A stretch of 64,000 bases of DNA, taken from positions 77,001,404 through 77,065,403 of the forward strand of contig NC_030678.2 of assembly GCF_000004195.4 (NCBI RefSeq), written 5' to 3'. The translations under genes and the position numbers were made by a program. This DNA comes from Xenopus tropicalis (Eukaryota; Chordata; Amphibia; Anura; Pipidae). This document shows, one piece after another, positions 47,421-59,111 of this stretch. The first letter of the stretch is position 1. The number at the start of each line of letters is the position of its first letter. The notes under the pieces were generated by a model that was not told where the DNA came from, made no database searches, and worked only from the letters and a program-made list of their open reading frames with translations.

Positions 47421-47947
47421 GTGGAAAAATCTGCCAATGTCACCGTTACCTCTCTCTTTCAGCCAGTATTTCTATTCCCACAATGCCATATCTTTCTAAT
47501 TCTCCTTTACAGGTCTCTTGATAGAAATGTGAAAGGCATTATGTAATTAGGAGTCTTGGCCTTAGCAGGACAGGCAAATACTGCTTTCAGTAAAAATTAC
47601 ATGTACAATTTACTTTACAAAAAACAATAAAATGTAATTAAAAGTTGTATAGAATTGAATTTTACATGCTATTTTTTTTTTTGTAAAATTGTATTTGGGT
47701 GCAGTTACATTTGAATAACCTGTATCTGCTCTATCATACATTTGCAGATAGTTAAGGGAGCTGAATCAAGTATTCTTCTCTGTGATTTATTTAGACTTTA
47801 TTAACTCTTAGGATACCACATATTTGGAATTTAATCAGATATGTTTAATTACCAACAATTCATCTGTAAATCTGTCATGGGGACTTTATAAATATAAAAT
47901 AATAAATATAAACAAAATTATCATGAGAACGATTATTTATTGATAAT

Positions 47948-47949
<2 letters not shown>

Positions 47950-47989
<40 letters not shown>

Positions 47990-47990
47990 T
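47950..47990. repeat. (TA)n microsatellite
   Basis: About 40 bp of TA repeats next to the interspersed repeat at 47998. Confidence 0.95.
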
Positions 47991-47997
47991 ATATATA

Positions 47998-48304
47998 CAG
48001 GTATAGGATCCCTTATCCGGAAACCCATTATCCAGAAAGTTCCAAATTACGGAAAGGCCATCTCCAATAGACTCCATTATAAGCAAATCTAATTTTTAAA
48101 AATTATTTCCTTTTTCTCTGTAATAATAAAACAGTACCTGTACTTGATCCCAATTAAGATATAATTAATCCTTATTGGAGGCAAAACAATCCTATTGGCT
48201 TTAAATGATTTTAGTAGACTTAAGGTATGGAGATCCAAATTACAGAAAGATCCCTTATCCGGAAAGCCCCAAGTCCCGAGCATTCTGGCTAATTGGTCCT
48301 TTAC
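47998..48304 (+). repeat. Abundant Xenopus interspersed repeat, best copy
   Basis: It opens CAGGTATAGGATCCCTTATC and includes 'ccggaaacccattatccaga', then 'taattaatccttattggagg', and ends with a second 'cccttatccggaaagcccca' copy. Partial copies in the window are at 23091, 35780, 40070 and 60126. I recognise it as a common Xenopus repeat but do not recall its class with certainty. Confidence 0.7.
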
Positions 48305-48336
48305 CTGTATATATATATATGTAGACCTTATGAATA

Positions 48337-48815
48337 GAGATGTAGCGAACTGTTCGCCGGCGAACTAATTCGCGCAAACAAATTCGCGGACTTTTGCTGA
48401 TGTTCGCCACTTTGGGTTTGCCGCGTTTTTTTTTTGGCGCCGCGTTTTTTCGCCTTGGTTTTTCCACCGCGTTTTTTCGCTTCGTTTTATCGCCTATGCA
48501 TATACATAGGAATAGCTTGCGGTTTTTTTTTGGTGTTATTTTTTGGCGTTTTTTTTGGCGTTTTTTTTACAAAGTATTTTTCAGAGAAGTTTTTTCCCTT
48601 GATCCCCCTCCTGCATGCCACTGTCCAGGTCGTGGCACCCTTTAAACAACTTTAAAATCAGTTTTCTGGGCAGAAATGGCTTTTCTAGATTTTAAAGTTC
48701 GCCTTCCCATTGTCCCAAGTCTATGGGGTTCGCAAAGTTCGCGAATATTCGCGAGTTTTGGTGAAAGTCCGCGAACGGGTTCGCGAACATTTTCGGCGAT
48801 GTTCGCTACATCACT
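48337..48815. mobile_element. MITE with 'gatgtagcgaac' inverted ends
   Basis: The left end 'agagatgtagcgaactgttc' is mirrored by 'gatgttcgctacatcact'. The interior is rich in 'ttcgcg' and 'gcgttttttttggcg' words; Phe-rich open frames here are artefacts. Confidence 0.75.
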
Positions 48816-48819
48816 ACTT

Positions 48820-49883
48820 CTGAAGGGCTAGCTATTTCTCCTTAAAATGACTTTGTGTCAGCATACCCTCTAGTTTCCTTAGGATACCACCTATGAATAT
48901 CTCTTTAGCAGGTGTAGCTGATGTGCCAACAGCATTGCTGCACATAATTCACAATTTATGCCATACTGTGAACTTTTCAAATGTCTTTTCCGTTTTTGGA
49001 GGACCATTATAAACACACATTCACCATTAAGCCTTTAATAGGGATGGTCTGTGTTTAATTGTGTTTCTTTGCCATTTCTATGAACTACAGTAGATAAATA
49101 CAAACAATTTGAGTAATGTCAACCTTGTATGTTAATCTCTTGTTTTGTTCTTACATCAACAAAAGGAATGTACTGAGTTTAGTTATTTTATTAAAATAGG
49201 AGACACCCAAACGTTCCTTGGGGAAAAAAAGTTCTAAAAAATGTCATCTGTTCAACCTTTCCCTTTAGCAATACTAAAGAGGCCAGAGTTTTGACATCGC
49301 ATGCAACTGAAAGAAATAGGTTGCGTGACGCTCCCATTTTCTAAGATAGCACCATGCTTTGTGTGTATAAAGCCCAAAGGATGCGACATTCATAAAATAA
49401 CACAACACAGCTTTTATTTTCTTGACTGTTTTAGGGGATAAAAAGGATCTCAGCAGGTCTTGCAAGAGACAGTTTGTGCGTAATGCAGTTATCTATTACT
49501 CAATATTGATTTAAACTACATTTGGACAGAAGAGACATTGCTTAAGTTGAAAATACAATATAAATAGGAATGCATCAATATCAGCTGCTGAAGATGTCAC
49601 TGTAGGTTGTGAGCATGACAAAAATCACATTATCTTTCAAAGATGACACCAACATCCCATACAAATTAGAAAACATTACTAATGAAACAATGTTGATGGT
49701 GCCTTCATTCTGTTCAATCCAGTACTCAGAAGCAGGGGTGCTGCTGCAATGAGGTGAACTGAGAAACTCACCTCAGGTGGCAGCTCCCATGATGTTACCA
49801 AAAAGCTGTCCCTTGGTAACTTAAAGAGCTGTAATTTTGATTTTTTGATTTTTGGCTCCTCTAGTGCAGAGAGCACTATTGCA
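48820..49883. other. Gene-free stretch
   Basis: No supported exon and no clear element ends. Confidence 0.4.
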
Positions 49884-50463
49884 CTCTATACCAGTGTTTT
49901 TCAACCTTTTTTGGGCAAAGGCACACTTGTTTCATGAAAAAAATCACGAGGCACACCACCATTAGAAAATGTTAAAAAATTTAACTCTGTGCCCAGCAGC
50001 AGTGCCCCCCCTAGTACATTGGTGCCCAGCAGCAGTGCCCCCCTAGTACATTGGTGCCAAGAGCAGTGCCCCCCTAGTACATTGGTGCCCAGCAGCAGTG
50101 CCCCCCTAGTACATTGGTGCCAAGAGCAGTGCCCCCCTAGTACACTGGTGCCCAGCAGCAGTGCCCCCCTAGTACATTGGTGCCCAGCAGCAGTGCCCCC
50201 CTAGTACATTGGTGCCAAGAGCAGTGCCCCCCTAGTACATTGGTGCCCAGCAGCAGTGCCCCCCTAGTACATTGGTGCCAAGAGCAGTGCCCCCCTAGTA
50301 CACTGGTGCCCAGCAGCAGTGCCCCCCTAGTACATTGGTGCCCAGCAGCAGTGCCCCCCTAGTACATTGGTGCCAAGAGCAGTGACCCCCTAGTACATTG
50401 GTACCCTGCCTACGGCACACCAGGCAACAGTCGGAACAGTGGTTGAAAAACGCTGCTCTATAC
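49884..50463. mobile_element. hAT-type element with intact 8-bp TSD
   Basis: CTCTATAC flanks it at 49884-49891 and 50456-50463. The body (49892-50455) begins CAGTGTTTTTCAACC and ends GGTTGAAAAACGCTG. Most of the interior is a tandem array. No transposase. Confidence 0.94.
49992..50405. repeat. 31/32-bp tandem array inside the hAT element
   Basis: Two alternating variants, 'gtgcccagcagcagtgcccc' and 'gtgccaagagcagtgccccc' each followed by 'ctagtacattg', form a higher-order repeat of about 13 units. The open PSSSAPLVHW frame is a by-product. Confidence 0.95.
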
Positions 50464-51565
50464 AATAGCGATACGGCCCCCCCTCTGGGCGGCACTAGGG
50501 GCCGAAATGCCCCTGCTCAGAAGCTCAGTTCCAATAACTACAGTTACAATATTAGTATTATAATTTTGCTTTGCTTTAAATACCCAACATATCCTCAGTA
50601 CAGCAGTAGATTTGGGACCCTAAGTACTTACTGTAGTTTTCTTGTTTTCATGAACTGTGAAATAAGAAGGCTCTGTTTGGCATTATACTTGGTTTTTATG
50701 CAGTCAAAGCTTGCCTCCTAGCCAGAAATTCAAAAATAAGCACCTGCTTTGAGGGGTTGGTGAGCAACATGGTGCTCATGAGCCACTGGTTGGAGATCAC
50801 TGTTGTAGCCCAACAGGCAGTCAGGCTCTCTTTAGCACAAAAACAAGTCAGCAGATGCACAAAACACCACTGGAACTGTCAACCATAGCTTAAATATTAC
50901 CCAGCACAGCAAATAAGCATTCCTCCCTAAATTTTGTCATTCTGTCCTTAGAGAGGACAACCCCACAATTTGTACACCTTTCTTCTAGATTGTGAGGATA
51001 CAAAATCTTCTTGTATTCTTGCACAAAAGTGTTCACAAACTGTAGTGACTGCTTATTTGCTTTCCCAGATATTATTATAACAATAGTAGGCTGTGACAGT
51101 TTCAGCAATATTAGGAGTTTTCAACTCTCTTCTCAAATTTATTAGCATAAATGTTTTTCTGGGGAGTGAGATTGGGGCAATTTGGTTTCATTTTCCACAA
51201 AACATGAGACCAAATACAGAAACAAATCAGAATTTTGACCTTGATTTGCATATTCAGATACAGCACAAACAATCAAACTGCACAATCTTTGAAAAAAACA
51301 ATTGGCACCAGTGACATAATTACTTTGCACCAGGCCTTCCTCCACAGAAAAAGTGGGGGGCCTTGCACAGAGTACCAAACCCCACCTGGCCCCTTTCAGT
51401 CTTCCAGTGGCCCAGTGCCCAGTCTTTTACATGAGAGGTAGGGAATTTGTATGCAACAATAGAGGAAATAACATATGAAAACATATGGTGCCTTTGGTGA
51501 AAAATGGTGAAAAATATATTTTGTAGCTAATCTGCAAGTGTGGAAGAGAGTTGAGTTTTTTTTTC
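50464..51565. other. Gene-free stretch with a hAT-like fragment
   Basis: A fragment at about 50742-50806 matches the element at 45215. Otherwise nothing supported. Confidence 0.4.
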
Positions 51566-51990
51566 TTAAAGGAACAGTAACACCAAAAAATGAAAGTGTA
51601 TAACAGTAACTAAAATATAATGTGCTGCTGCCCTGCACTGGTAAAAGTTGTGTGTTTACTTCAGAAAGTCTACTATAATTTATATAAATAAGCTGCTATG
51701 TAGCCATGGAGGCAGCCATTCAAAGGAAAAAAGGCACAGGCACATAGCAGATAACAGATAAAACAATATTGTATTCTACGGAACTTATCTGTTATCTGCT
51801 ATGTAACCTGTGCCTTTTCTCCTTTTTTCCAGCTTGAATGGCTGCCCCCGTGGCTACACAGCAGCTTATTATATAAATTATAGTAGTGTTACTGTAGCAA
51901 ACACACCAGTTTTACCAGTGCAGGGCAACAGTGCATTATATTTTTATTACGTTAAAGCTCTTTCATTTTTTGGTGTTACTGTTCCTTTAA
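51566..51990. mobile_element. T2-type MITE (TTAAAGGAACAGTAACAC family), copy 3
   Basis: It runs from TTAAAGGAACAGTAACACCA to TGGTGTTACTGTTCCTTTAA, with strong internal palindromy around 51740-51800. It is closely related to 14873-15286, read in the opposite orientation. Confidence 0.93.
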
Positions 51991-53330
51991 ATGAGAATTT
52001 GTTGCTTAGGTCTTCACATTTGCTTTGTATGTGTGTTTAATTATCATTACAATGCAAAAGCTTCTATAGTGTATAATTTTCATTTGTAGAGAAGAGAAGT
52101 CTGATCCTTAACAGGTGCCCTTTGAAATTATGTATAGTAGATTTAACTACAGGCTAGTTACTAACAGTGAGGCCTGTAAAAGTTATGTCAAAGTGCAACA
52201 GTGCCCTCTAGTGACTGTATTTTAGTTTGCTCTGTGATATACAGCGATTGTATGCCTTTAAATAACTGTAACTTTTAATATGATTTTATGGTTACTGCAC
52301 ACAATTCTGATTAATTTATTATCTGCATTCCATTTGCTCTCCCTGTATTTGGGTGGGTTTCCTCTAAAAGTTTAAAAAAAATTACAGAAATGTGCATCAT
52401 TGTGATATGGATAATTTAAACATAGGCTACAGGCTAATGTACTTACAGGAGAAAACCTGCTCATAGTGTTTATCTCTACCTCTCACCCCCACAGGAAATG
52501 CAATAACACAAATTCAGGTTTTTCCATTTAATGCACTCATTGTGACACACATATCTTTGCACTTGATGCATTTTTTACTAACACACGTACAGTGGAATTG
52601 CTCAGACATATAATTTTGGATTTTTACAGCTACACATTCATATTGTACTGACTGAAATCCCTTTACAGTTTATCTATTTTTATAGCACTCATTGATTACA
52701 TCTTATGTATATTGGCTCCACCAAGTGGTGTAGAAAGTAGGGGCAGGTTTATTATGTGGTGTAAAAAATGGCAACAAAATTCAGCACACAAAAACAGCAA
52801 GGGGAAATGGTGTTAATGATTGCTTTCCACTGAACCATTTATTTGGGATGACAGTGCCCACTGCATGTACATTGTTCCTGGATTACAAGTACCCACTGCC
52901 TCTCTATATAATCTTTTTTGGGGTTTCAGAATCAACTACCTCTCACTGTATAATTGGTATGGGTGTCATTACCTTTTGCCTTTTATCTTACCAAAATCCA
53001 AAATCTATTAGAATGCTTTGTAGAAGAGTAGACGCTTTAATAGCAGCACATGACGGACCAATCTCATACTAACTCTCTTGGACTGGGAATAAGGAAAAAT
53101 GTTAAATGTTAATATATAGGCCTTTATGAATGAATACTTTGGCCAGGGGTACTTTTTTGCCATAGTATCTCTGGAGCTCTCATTCTTTTGCAGAAATATA
53201 AATATTCTGTAACTAAATTCTCTGCGGTAAACAAAATAATACCATCCTTGTATACTGTAAATTTAAGGGAAAGAAAATGGGTATTGGTTAAGCTATGTTA
53301 AAACATTTTGTTTTTCTTAGGACTGAAATA
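51991..53330. other. Gene-free stretch
   Basis: No exon or element that I can support. Confidence 0.4.
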
Positions 53331-53344
53331 TTGTGTATGCAGAA

Positions 53345-53815
53345 ACTTTGGGGCCCTGTGCGGGTTATTTATATGGGGCCCCCCATGAACACAAGGGGTG
53401 CCCTAGGCAACCCGGTCGGCCACCGCACCCCTGCCCCTCCCCCTGCATATGCTTTGACGCACATGCGCAGTTCCGTCAAGCACACATCGGGGGTATAAAG
53501 ACAACCAGTTGGGGGCAATGAAAAGGGAGTGTGGACTAGGGGTAGGCAGGAGAGGCCCCCCCTAGGCAGGTGCCTTTTCTGCCTACCCCTAGTTCCGGCC
53601 CTGTTCTCCCCCCTCTTATGTGCACGCACATGTGCAATGACATAACCGGGGGGTGCCGCGCAGGGGGCAAGAAACTGCAACACACCCTGCAAGAGAGCAC
53701 TGGGGCAAGAGAGTGCAGAATAGGTGTATGCAGAAGGTGTATGTACCTGCCTGATGCTCCCCATCATTGCACCTAGGCAGGTGCCTCTTCTGCCTACCTC
53801 TAGTTCCAGCCCTGC
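53345..53815. mobile_element. GC-rich hAT-like element fragments
   Basis: 'ggggccctgtgcgggttatt' on the left and two near copies of 'ttctgcctacc' plus 'ctagttccggccctg' (53578-53602 and 53789-53815) resemble ends of 'ggccctg' hAT MITEs. Boundaries and duplications could not be fixed. Confidence 0.4.
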
Positions 53816-54449
53816 TAGAGAGCACGGAATAGAGAAAATAATAGAAGCAAAATAGAATCCAGGAGACTCATTACAAACTTACAACCAAGTTCTCATTTCA
53901 GAAGTGAGTTTTCCTTTCCATATGAACTTGCCCAAAACTTGCCTAATAACTGATACTGAGTCCCAGCAAAGTTATGAAATTCAGAATATAACATCTCTTA
54001 TAGTTATTTGGCTATGCATTGCTTGAAAACCCTTTAGCAAGTCCGTAATGATCAGCACCAGTCAGGAAAATTTCTTTTAAAATAAAAGGCCTTTATTCCA
54101 CGATGGGCAAAATCTGGACAGTACACGCAACGTTTTTAGGCCCTTATGCATACCTCCCAACATTTGAAAAATGAAAAGAGTGACAAAAAGATTTGGCGCG
54201 TGCAGTGCGGCAATTTTTTTGACCATGCACACTTTTATGGCCACGCCCTAATTGCCACACCCCCTTAAAAAAAATACTCCTTTTATATAGTTGAAATGGT
54301 GGGATCAGACGCAAAATGTGTTATACCCTCATACTGTACTACCTAAGGAAAACAATATAGCAACTCCTACATATAAAATACAAATATAGAGAGAAGGTAG
54401 TCAGTTATAAGTGAGTTATAACTATGTACCAGTTTTGCCCCCCCATAGA

Positions 54450-54825
54450 TGGTACCCCCCATACACAGTGCCCCCATACACAGTGCCCCCAATTGCCCCC
54501 ATATACAGTACCCCCATACACAGTGCCCCCATACACAGTACCCCCCATACACAGTGCCCCCAATTGCCCCCATAGACAGTACTCCCCATAGAAAGTGCCC
54601 CCAATTGACCCCATAGACAGTGCCCCCAATTGCCCCACAGACAGTATCCCCCATACACAGTGCCCCCATAGAAAGTGCCATAATTGCCCCCATAGAGAGT
54701 ACCCCCCATACACAGTGCCCCCATATACAGTGCACCCATAGGCAGTAGCCCCCATGCCCCCATAGGCAGTAGCCCCCATGCCCCCATAGACAGTACCCCC
54801 ATACACAGTGCCCCCCATAGACACT
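54450..54825. repeat. Simple tandem array of 'cccccatacacagtg' words
   Basis: Units of about 15-20 bp ('cccccatacacagtgccccc' and 'caattgcccccatagacagt' variants) run for about 375 bp. The Gly-rich minus-strand frames (GGTVYG) derive from it. Confidence 0.93.
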
Positions 54826-55030
54826 CCTTCTTCTTCTCCGGCTCTGCTTCTTGTCTGGCGGAGGTTGTGCCCCATGCGTACGTGTACGCGGGGCGCAACC
54901 TTATAAAAGGGCCTGTCGCCGCAGCACAAGGAGCTGCAGAAGAAGAAGGAGTGTCTATGGGGGGCACTGTATATGGGGGTACTGTCTATGGGGGCAATTG
55001 GGGGCATGGGGGCTACTGTTTATGGGTGCA
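54780..55030. repeat. Nested palindrome centred near 54880
   Basis: 'agacactccttcttcttctc' at about 54820 is mirrored by 'gaagaagaaggagtgtct' at about 54939, and the tandem words continue on both sides in inverse orientation. The centre holds a second hairpin, 'ggttgtgccccatgcgta' against 'tacgcggggcgcaacc'. Confidence 0.85.
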
Positions 55031-55099
55031 CTCCAGCCAGCGCATCCCGCTGTCCCTGATAGTTCAATGAATGTCCCGCATTTCCTTAATCTATTACCT

Positions 55100-55372
55100 G
55101 TAACCCGTTTCACTTCGCCCAAAAAAATTGCGAATCTGCTAAAACAGCAAAACTTCAGGTAAACCTGGCTACTGCATGACTTTTTGATGCACGCAACTTT
55201 TTGTGATGTAGACACGACTTTTTTTGCTGCAAACATGACTTCTTTTTTTTCTCACTGAATTTTTGTCACAGTGAATTTTTGCAGCCGTTTCGCAAAATAA
55301 ATCCACCAATGGCAAAATGTGGAATTATGCAGCAAATCCATGCCCGGCAAAAAATCACTAGATATGGGCAGT
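55100..55372. mobile_element. Fragment of the 'gtgatgagcgaa' MITE family
   Basis: It carries 'cccgtttcacttcgcccaaa', 'cagccgtttcgcaaaataaa' and 'atgcccggcaaaaaatcact', as in the complete element at 56031-56592. Confidence 0.5.
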
Positions 55373-55374
55373 GA

Positions 55375-56030
55375 TTTTTTTAATCAATTGTGGAGGGCAA
55401 CTATTATAATGCATAAAATAAATTTTTATCTGTAGGTTTTCTATAAAGGGTATAACCCAAACGGTTTGGGGTGACATGGAGTCATTGGTACAGCTGGTTG
55501 ATTCTCTCAATAGCTAAAATCCACACATTAAGTTCACTTTACAGGCTAGCCACAAGAAAATGTCATTTTTGAATGTTCTTGTTATTAATATTCATGATAC
55601 ACTGGTAACCAGGAAACTAATATTTATAAAACCAATAACTCTATACTTCTCTTTTCCAGTTACCATCCTGAACAACATCCACCATAGTCAATTTATTCAC
55701 ATTAGAAGAATCATCCAGGATGATGTTTTATGTGAAAGAAGGTGCAGTAAACTAGATGTTAACTGATTTGGTTTGAGAACCAAATTAGTAAGGGCTGCAT
55801 CTTCTTCAGTAAAACAGTGAGATTTTCCTTCCTGGGACCCCCATAGCAAGGCATGTTTAGATGTAAATCTTGTACCCAATATAGGTTTGTGTTACAATGT
55901 TCCAGTATTAAGGACAACAACACTGATTTATGTAATCATCTTACATGTAACACTGACTATTTTGTCTTTGATGTTGCCCCTGTGGCCTTATATAAAAATA
56001 GGTGAGATGACACAAAAAATACATGATAAT
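55375..56030. other. Gene-free stretch
   Basis: No supported exon. Short open frames at 55560-55766 and 55697-55879 lack recognisable motifs. Confidence 0.35.
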
Positions 56031-56592
56031 TAGTGATGAGCGAATCTGTTCCATTTCGCTACGCCGGAAAATTCGCGAATCTTTCAAAAGATCCGCGAAA
56101 CGGCGAAAAATTCTCGAAACGGCGAAAATGTCATGCGACAAAAAAAATTTGTCGCCGTGGCTATTATTTTGTCACGCGGCTATTGTTTCGTCGCCCGCGG
56201 CTATTATTTTGTCGCGTGGCTATTGTTTCGTCGCCCGCGGCTATTATTTTGTCGTCTGCAGCTATTATTTTGTCGCACGGCTATTCTTTCTGCGCCCGTG
56301 GCTATTATTTTGTCGCGCGGCTATTGTTTCGTCGCCCGCGACTATTGTTTTGTGGCGCGGCTATTATTTCGTCGCCCGCGGCTATTATTTTGTCGTGCGG
56401 CTATTGTTTTGGCGCGCGGTATTATTTTGTCGCCCGTGACTATTCTTTTTTGACGCCGGCGACAATTTTTGGACGTGCAGTGAATTTTTTCTGCGGCGAA
56501 ATTTTTCATTCGTTTCGCGAAACAATCCGCCAATGGCGAAACGCCGAAGTGCCGCGAATTCATGCCTGGCGAAACTTTTCGCCCATCACTAA
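56031..56592. mobile_element. MITE with 'tagtgatgagcgaa' ends and internal 40-bp array
   Basis: The left end TAGTGATGAGCGAATC is mirrored by 'ttcgcccatcacta'. It is complete and is the reference for fragments at 15382, 47240 and 55100. Its long open frames (YYFVARGY-type) come from the tandem array. Confidence 0.8.
56150..56450. repeat. 40-bp tandem repeat made of two half-units
   Basis: 'gcggctattattttgtcgcg' alternates with 'tggctattgtttcgtcgccc'; the spacing between like half-units is 40 bp (for example 56161 to 56201). About seven units with drift. Confidence 0.92.
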
Positions 56593-57220
56593 TGATCATA
56601 TTTTGCAACATGGGTTGAGCATTAAATGCAAACACGCTTCCTGTACCCAAACATTATGCAGAATGTGAACATAGTCATAATGATGTGCAGTTTTTAGAAC
56701 AGGAACATGTTGTGAAATTACAGCAAGGTGGGTATTGAACCAATAGACTGGATAATGGATCAACAAGTTAAAAACCCTTCAGCCTAGGGGACTTAACAGG
56801 AATTATGATTTACATTTATATATCTTTCCTTAAAGAAAAAGGAAAGGTAAAAACTAAGTAAGCTTTATCAGAAAGGTCTATGTAAATACAGCAATAAGCA
56901 CTTACAGTAATGCTGCACTGAGTCCTCTATCAAAAGAAACACAGGATTTCTGGTCTGTTTTTTGTAAACATCTCTCAGAAACAGCCTTAATTTCCAGGGC
57001 CAGAGTCTACACAGTTCTCTCTTCTCTCCTCTCTCCTGCTTCCCCCTCCCACCAGAATGCTAAGAACTCCCTCCCCCCTCCCTTAGGAATGTGTGATCTC
57101 AGCTATAATGGTTAGAGACTGCAGGAAGGAAGCTACATAAAATGGCAGCTGCTATCTTAAGCAAATTGAGAAAGCTTCTAAAGCTGTTTACTCTGGTATA
57201 GTAATGGTTTCTGCAGAATA
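56593..57220. other. Gene-free stretch
   Basis: No supported exon. A pyrimidine-rich tract lies near 57018-57085. Confidence 0.35.
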
Positions 57221-57221
57221 A

Positions 57222-57975
57222 ATATATTACATAGTTACATAGGGTTGACCAGTGTCCATCAAGTTCAACCCATCCAAGTAAACCCAGCACACCTAACCCA
57301 CACCTACCAATCTATACACTCACATACATAAACTATATATACAACCACTAGTACTAACTGTAGATATTAGTATCACAATAGCCTTGGATATTCTGATGAA
57401 CAGAATCTGCCATTACCACATCTCTAGGAAGGGCATTCCACAACCTCACTGCCCTCACCGTGAAAAACCATCTACGCTGCTTCAAATGGAAGCTCCGTTC
57501 CTCTAATCTAAAGGGGTGACCTCTAGTGCGTTGATTGTTTTTATGGGAAAAAAGAACATCCCCTATCTGCCTATAATCCCCTCTAATGTACTTGTACAGA
57601 GTAATCATGTCCCCTCGCAAGCACCTCTTTTCCAGAGAAAACAACCCCAACCTCGACAGTCTCACCTCATAGCTTAAATCTTCCATCCCCTTAACCAATT
57701 TAGTTGCAGTCTCTGCACTCTCTCCAGCTCATTAATATCCCTCTTAAGGACTGGAGCCCAAAACTGCACCGCATACTCAAGGTGAGGCCTTACCAGGGAC
57801 CTATAAAGGGGCAAAATTATGTTTTTATCCCTTGAGTCAATGCCTTTTTTTATACAAGACAGCACTTTATTTGCTTTAGTAGCCACAGAATGACACTGCC
57901 TGGAATTAGACAATTTGTTATCAACAAAAACCCCTAGATCCTTCTCCATTAAGGAAACCCCCAACACACTACCAT
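57222..57975 (-). pseudogene. CR1-like LINE, 3' end with RT C terminus
   Basis: On the minus strand, EKDLGVFVDNKLSNSRQC leads into the [17 protein letters not shown] motif, then ERVQRLQ, then in a shifted frame the SLEKRCLRGDMITLYKYIRG block and RLWNALPRDVV, ending at a stop at 57356-57354. These are the standard landmarks of the CR1-family reverse-transcriptase C terminus. A frameshift near 57690 breaks it. The element ends in the 'ttacatagttacatag' type tail at 57225-57240. Most of ORF2, including the catalytic motif, is missing. Confidence 0.9.
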
Positions 57976-58560
57976 TCAGTAGATAGTTTGCGTTTATATT
58001 ATTTCTACCAAAATATTGTTCTAGGTGGCACTAATGTGGCAAATCTATTGGCAGTAAAATGCCAAAATGACTTTCCTTCTCCTTTAAAGTTAATTTTTAT
58101 GGACTATATACTTTGTGTTATATACGTTGATTATTAGATATTATTTTGGTTACCCTATGAAGATGTTCAGCAGTGTGTATTACATAAACGTATATAATTG
58201 TATTATGATGTATGAGCCATGTTATTGCAACATGTGATGTGATCAACACATGGGCTGTGCCTGTCTCCAAAGAAAAGTGGCACAACCGGTTCTCATTTAG
58301 GTGCAAAAGGACTTAACCCGTTGCTGCAGGCTTCAATACAAAAATCAACAAAAAAGTCCTGCATTCTTTAGTCACTTTTTTGTTAAAAATTACACACATA
58401 ACACTTGATCAAAGGCTACATTTAAATGAGAAACACAAAGAAATATAAACCCACACCCGACCAGTTAAGTAAAACACATTAATTAACCAAAAAGGGGATG
58501 GATGATTAAAAAAAAAAAGCAGATAACAAAGTTGGGAAAAAGGCATATTTCAGATGAGCT
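57976..58560. other. Gene-free stretch
   Basis: No supported exon. A hydrophobic minus-strand frame at 58306-58118 is not recognisable. Confidence 0.3.
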
Positions 58561-58574
58561 TGCTTGCAATGCTA

Positions 58575-58800
58575 TGGATAGATGTAGTTTAACATGGTCC
58601 TTAACAGCAGGAAAAACCTTCTACTGTGACAAGAAAAAGTTATATAATCAGGCAATACATTTGCTGTAATGTTAAGGATGTGATTTATTTATTAATATGT
58701 GCCAAATGTGGTAAACAATATATAGGTCAGATTAAGTGCTGTGTCAGGTGACGCATAAGGCTATGGTGCGCTCTACATTTGTTTGAAATAAAAGTTAATT
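58575..58800 (+). pseudogene. Penelope-like GIY-YIG endonuclease fragment, plus strand
   Basis: In plus orientation, about 58670-58745 reads CNVKDVIYLLICAKCGKQYI then GQ, the conserved first part of the GIY-YIG endonuclease of Penelope-like retroelements (VxYxIxCxxCxKxYIGxT). A stop follows within about nine codons. No reverse transcriptase remains. Confidence 0.75.
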
Positions 58801-58862
58801 CTGCTGTGGGATCCGTGAGTGGCTGCTAAAATTTCTGTGGGTTATATTCTGTTTTTACCTTT

Positions 58863-59111
58863 TCATTTGTCTGCTCTATCTATAACAAATGCTGCCCTAA
58901 TGCTTGTGTTATACACACCAACATGTTGTTTCAGTTGCCTGATGGTCTGACCTCCATACAAAAGACCACATGGGCACTTTATGATGTAAACTACAATTGA
59001 CACTTTTAGGATGCAAGTTATTTTTTTCTTTTCGAATCTCATATTACTTTTCTGTATATGGAAAGACAAACTATCCCCCAGTATGAGGCTATTGCACATA
59101 ATACACCCCAT
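58863..59111 (-). pseudogene. Penelope-like GIY-YIG endonuclease fragment, minus strand
   Basis: On the minus strand the peptide contains SIVVYIIKCPCGLLYGGQTI followed by RQLKQHVGVYNTSIR, the GIY-YIG core with the downstream Arg and helix; the usual GLxYVGxT reads GLLYGGQT. It converges with the plus-strand fragment at 58575-58800, with the two lying about 60 bp apart. The frame is open for only 82 codons. Confidence 0.8.

Larger units (their letters stand above)
54145..55095. mobile_element. Repeat-rich element ('catacctcccaacatttg' start)
   Basis: It starts 'gcatacctcccaacatttga', a Xenopus repeat end I have a sense of having seen, and may end near 'gaatgtcccgcatttcc'. The inside is a tandem array (54450-54825) followed by a palindrome (about 54780-55030). 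I cannot identify duplicated flanks. Confidence 0.5.

Noticed and set aside
49989..50362. PSSSAPLVHW repeat protein
   Set aside because: It is a by-product of the 31/32-bp array within a hAT element; the two variants change frame relative to each other.
54405..55007. Gly-rich frames of up to 200 codons (GGTVYG repeats)
   Set aside because: They are low-complexity array translation, open in multiple frames and ending at the palindrome.
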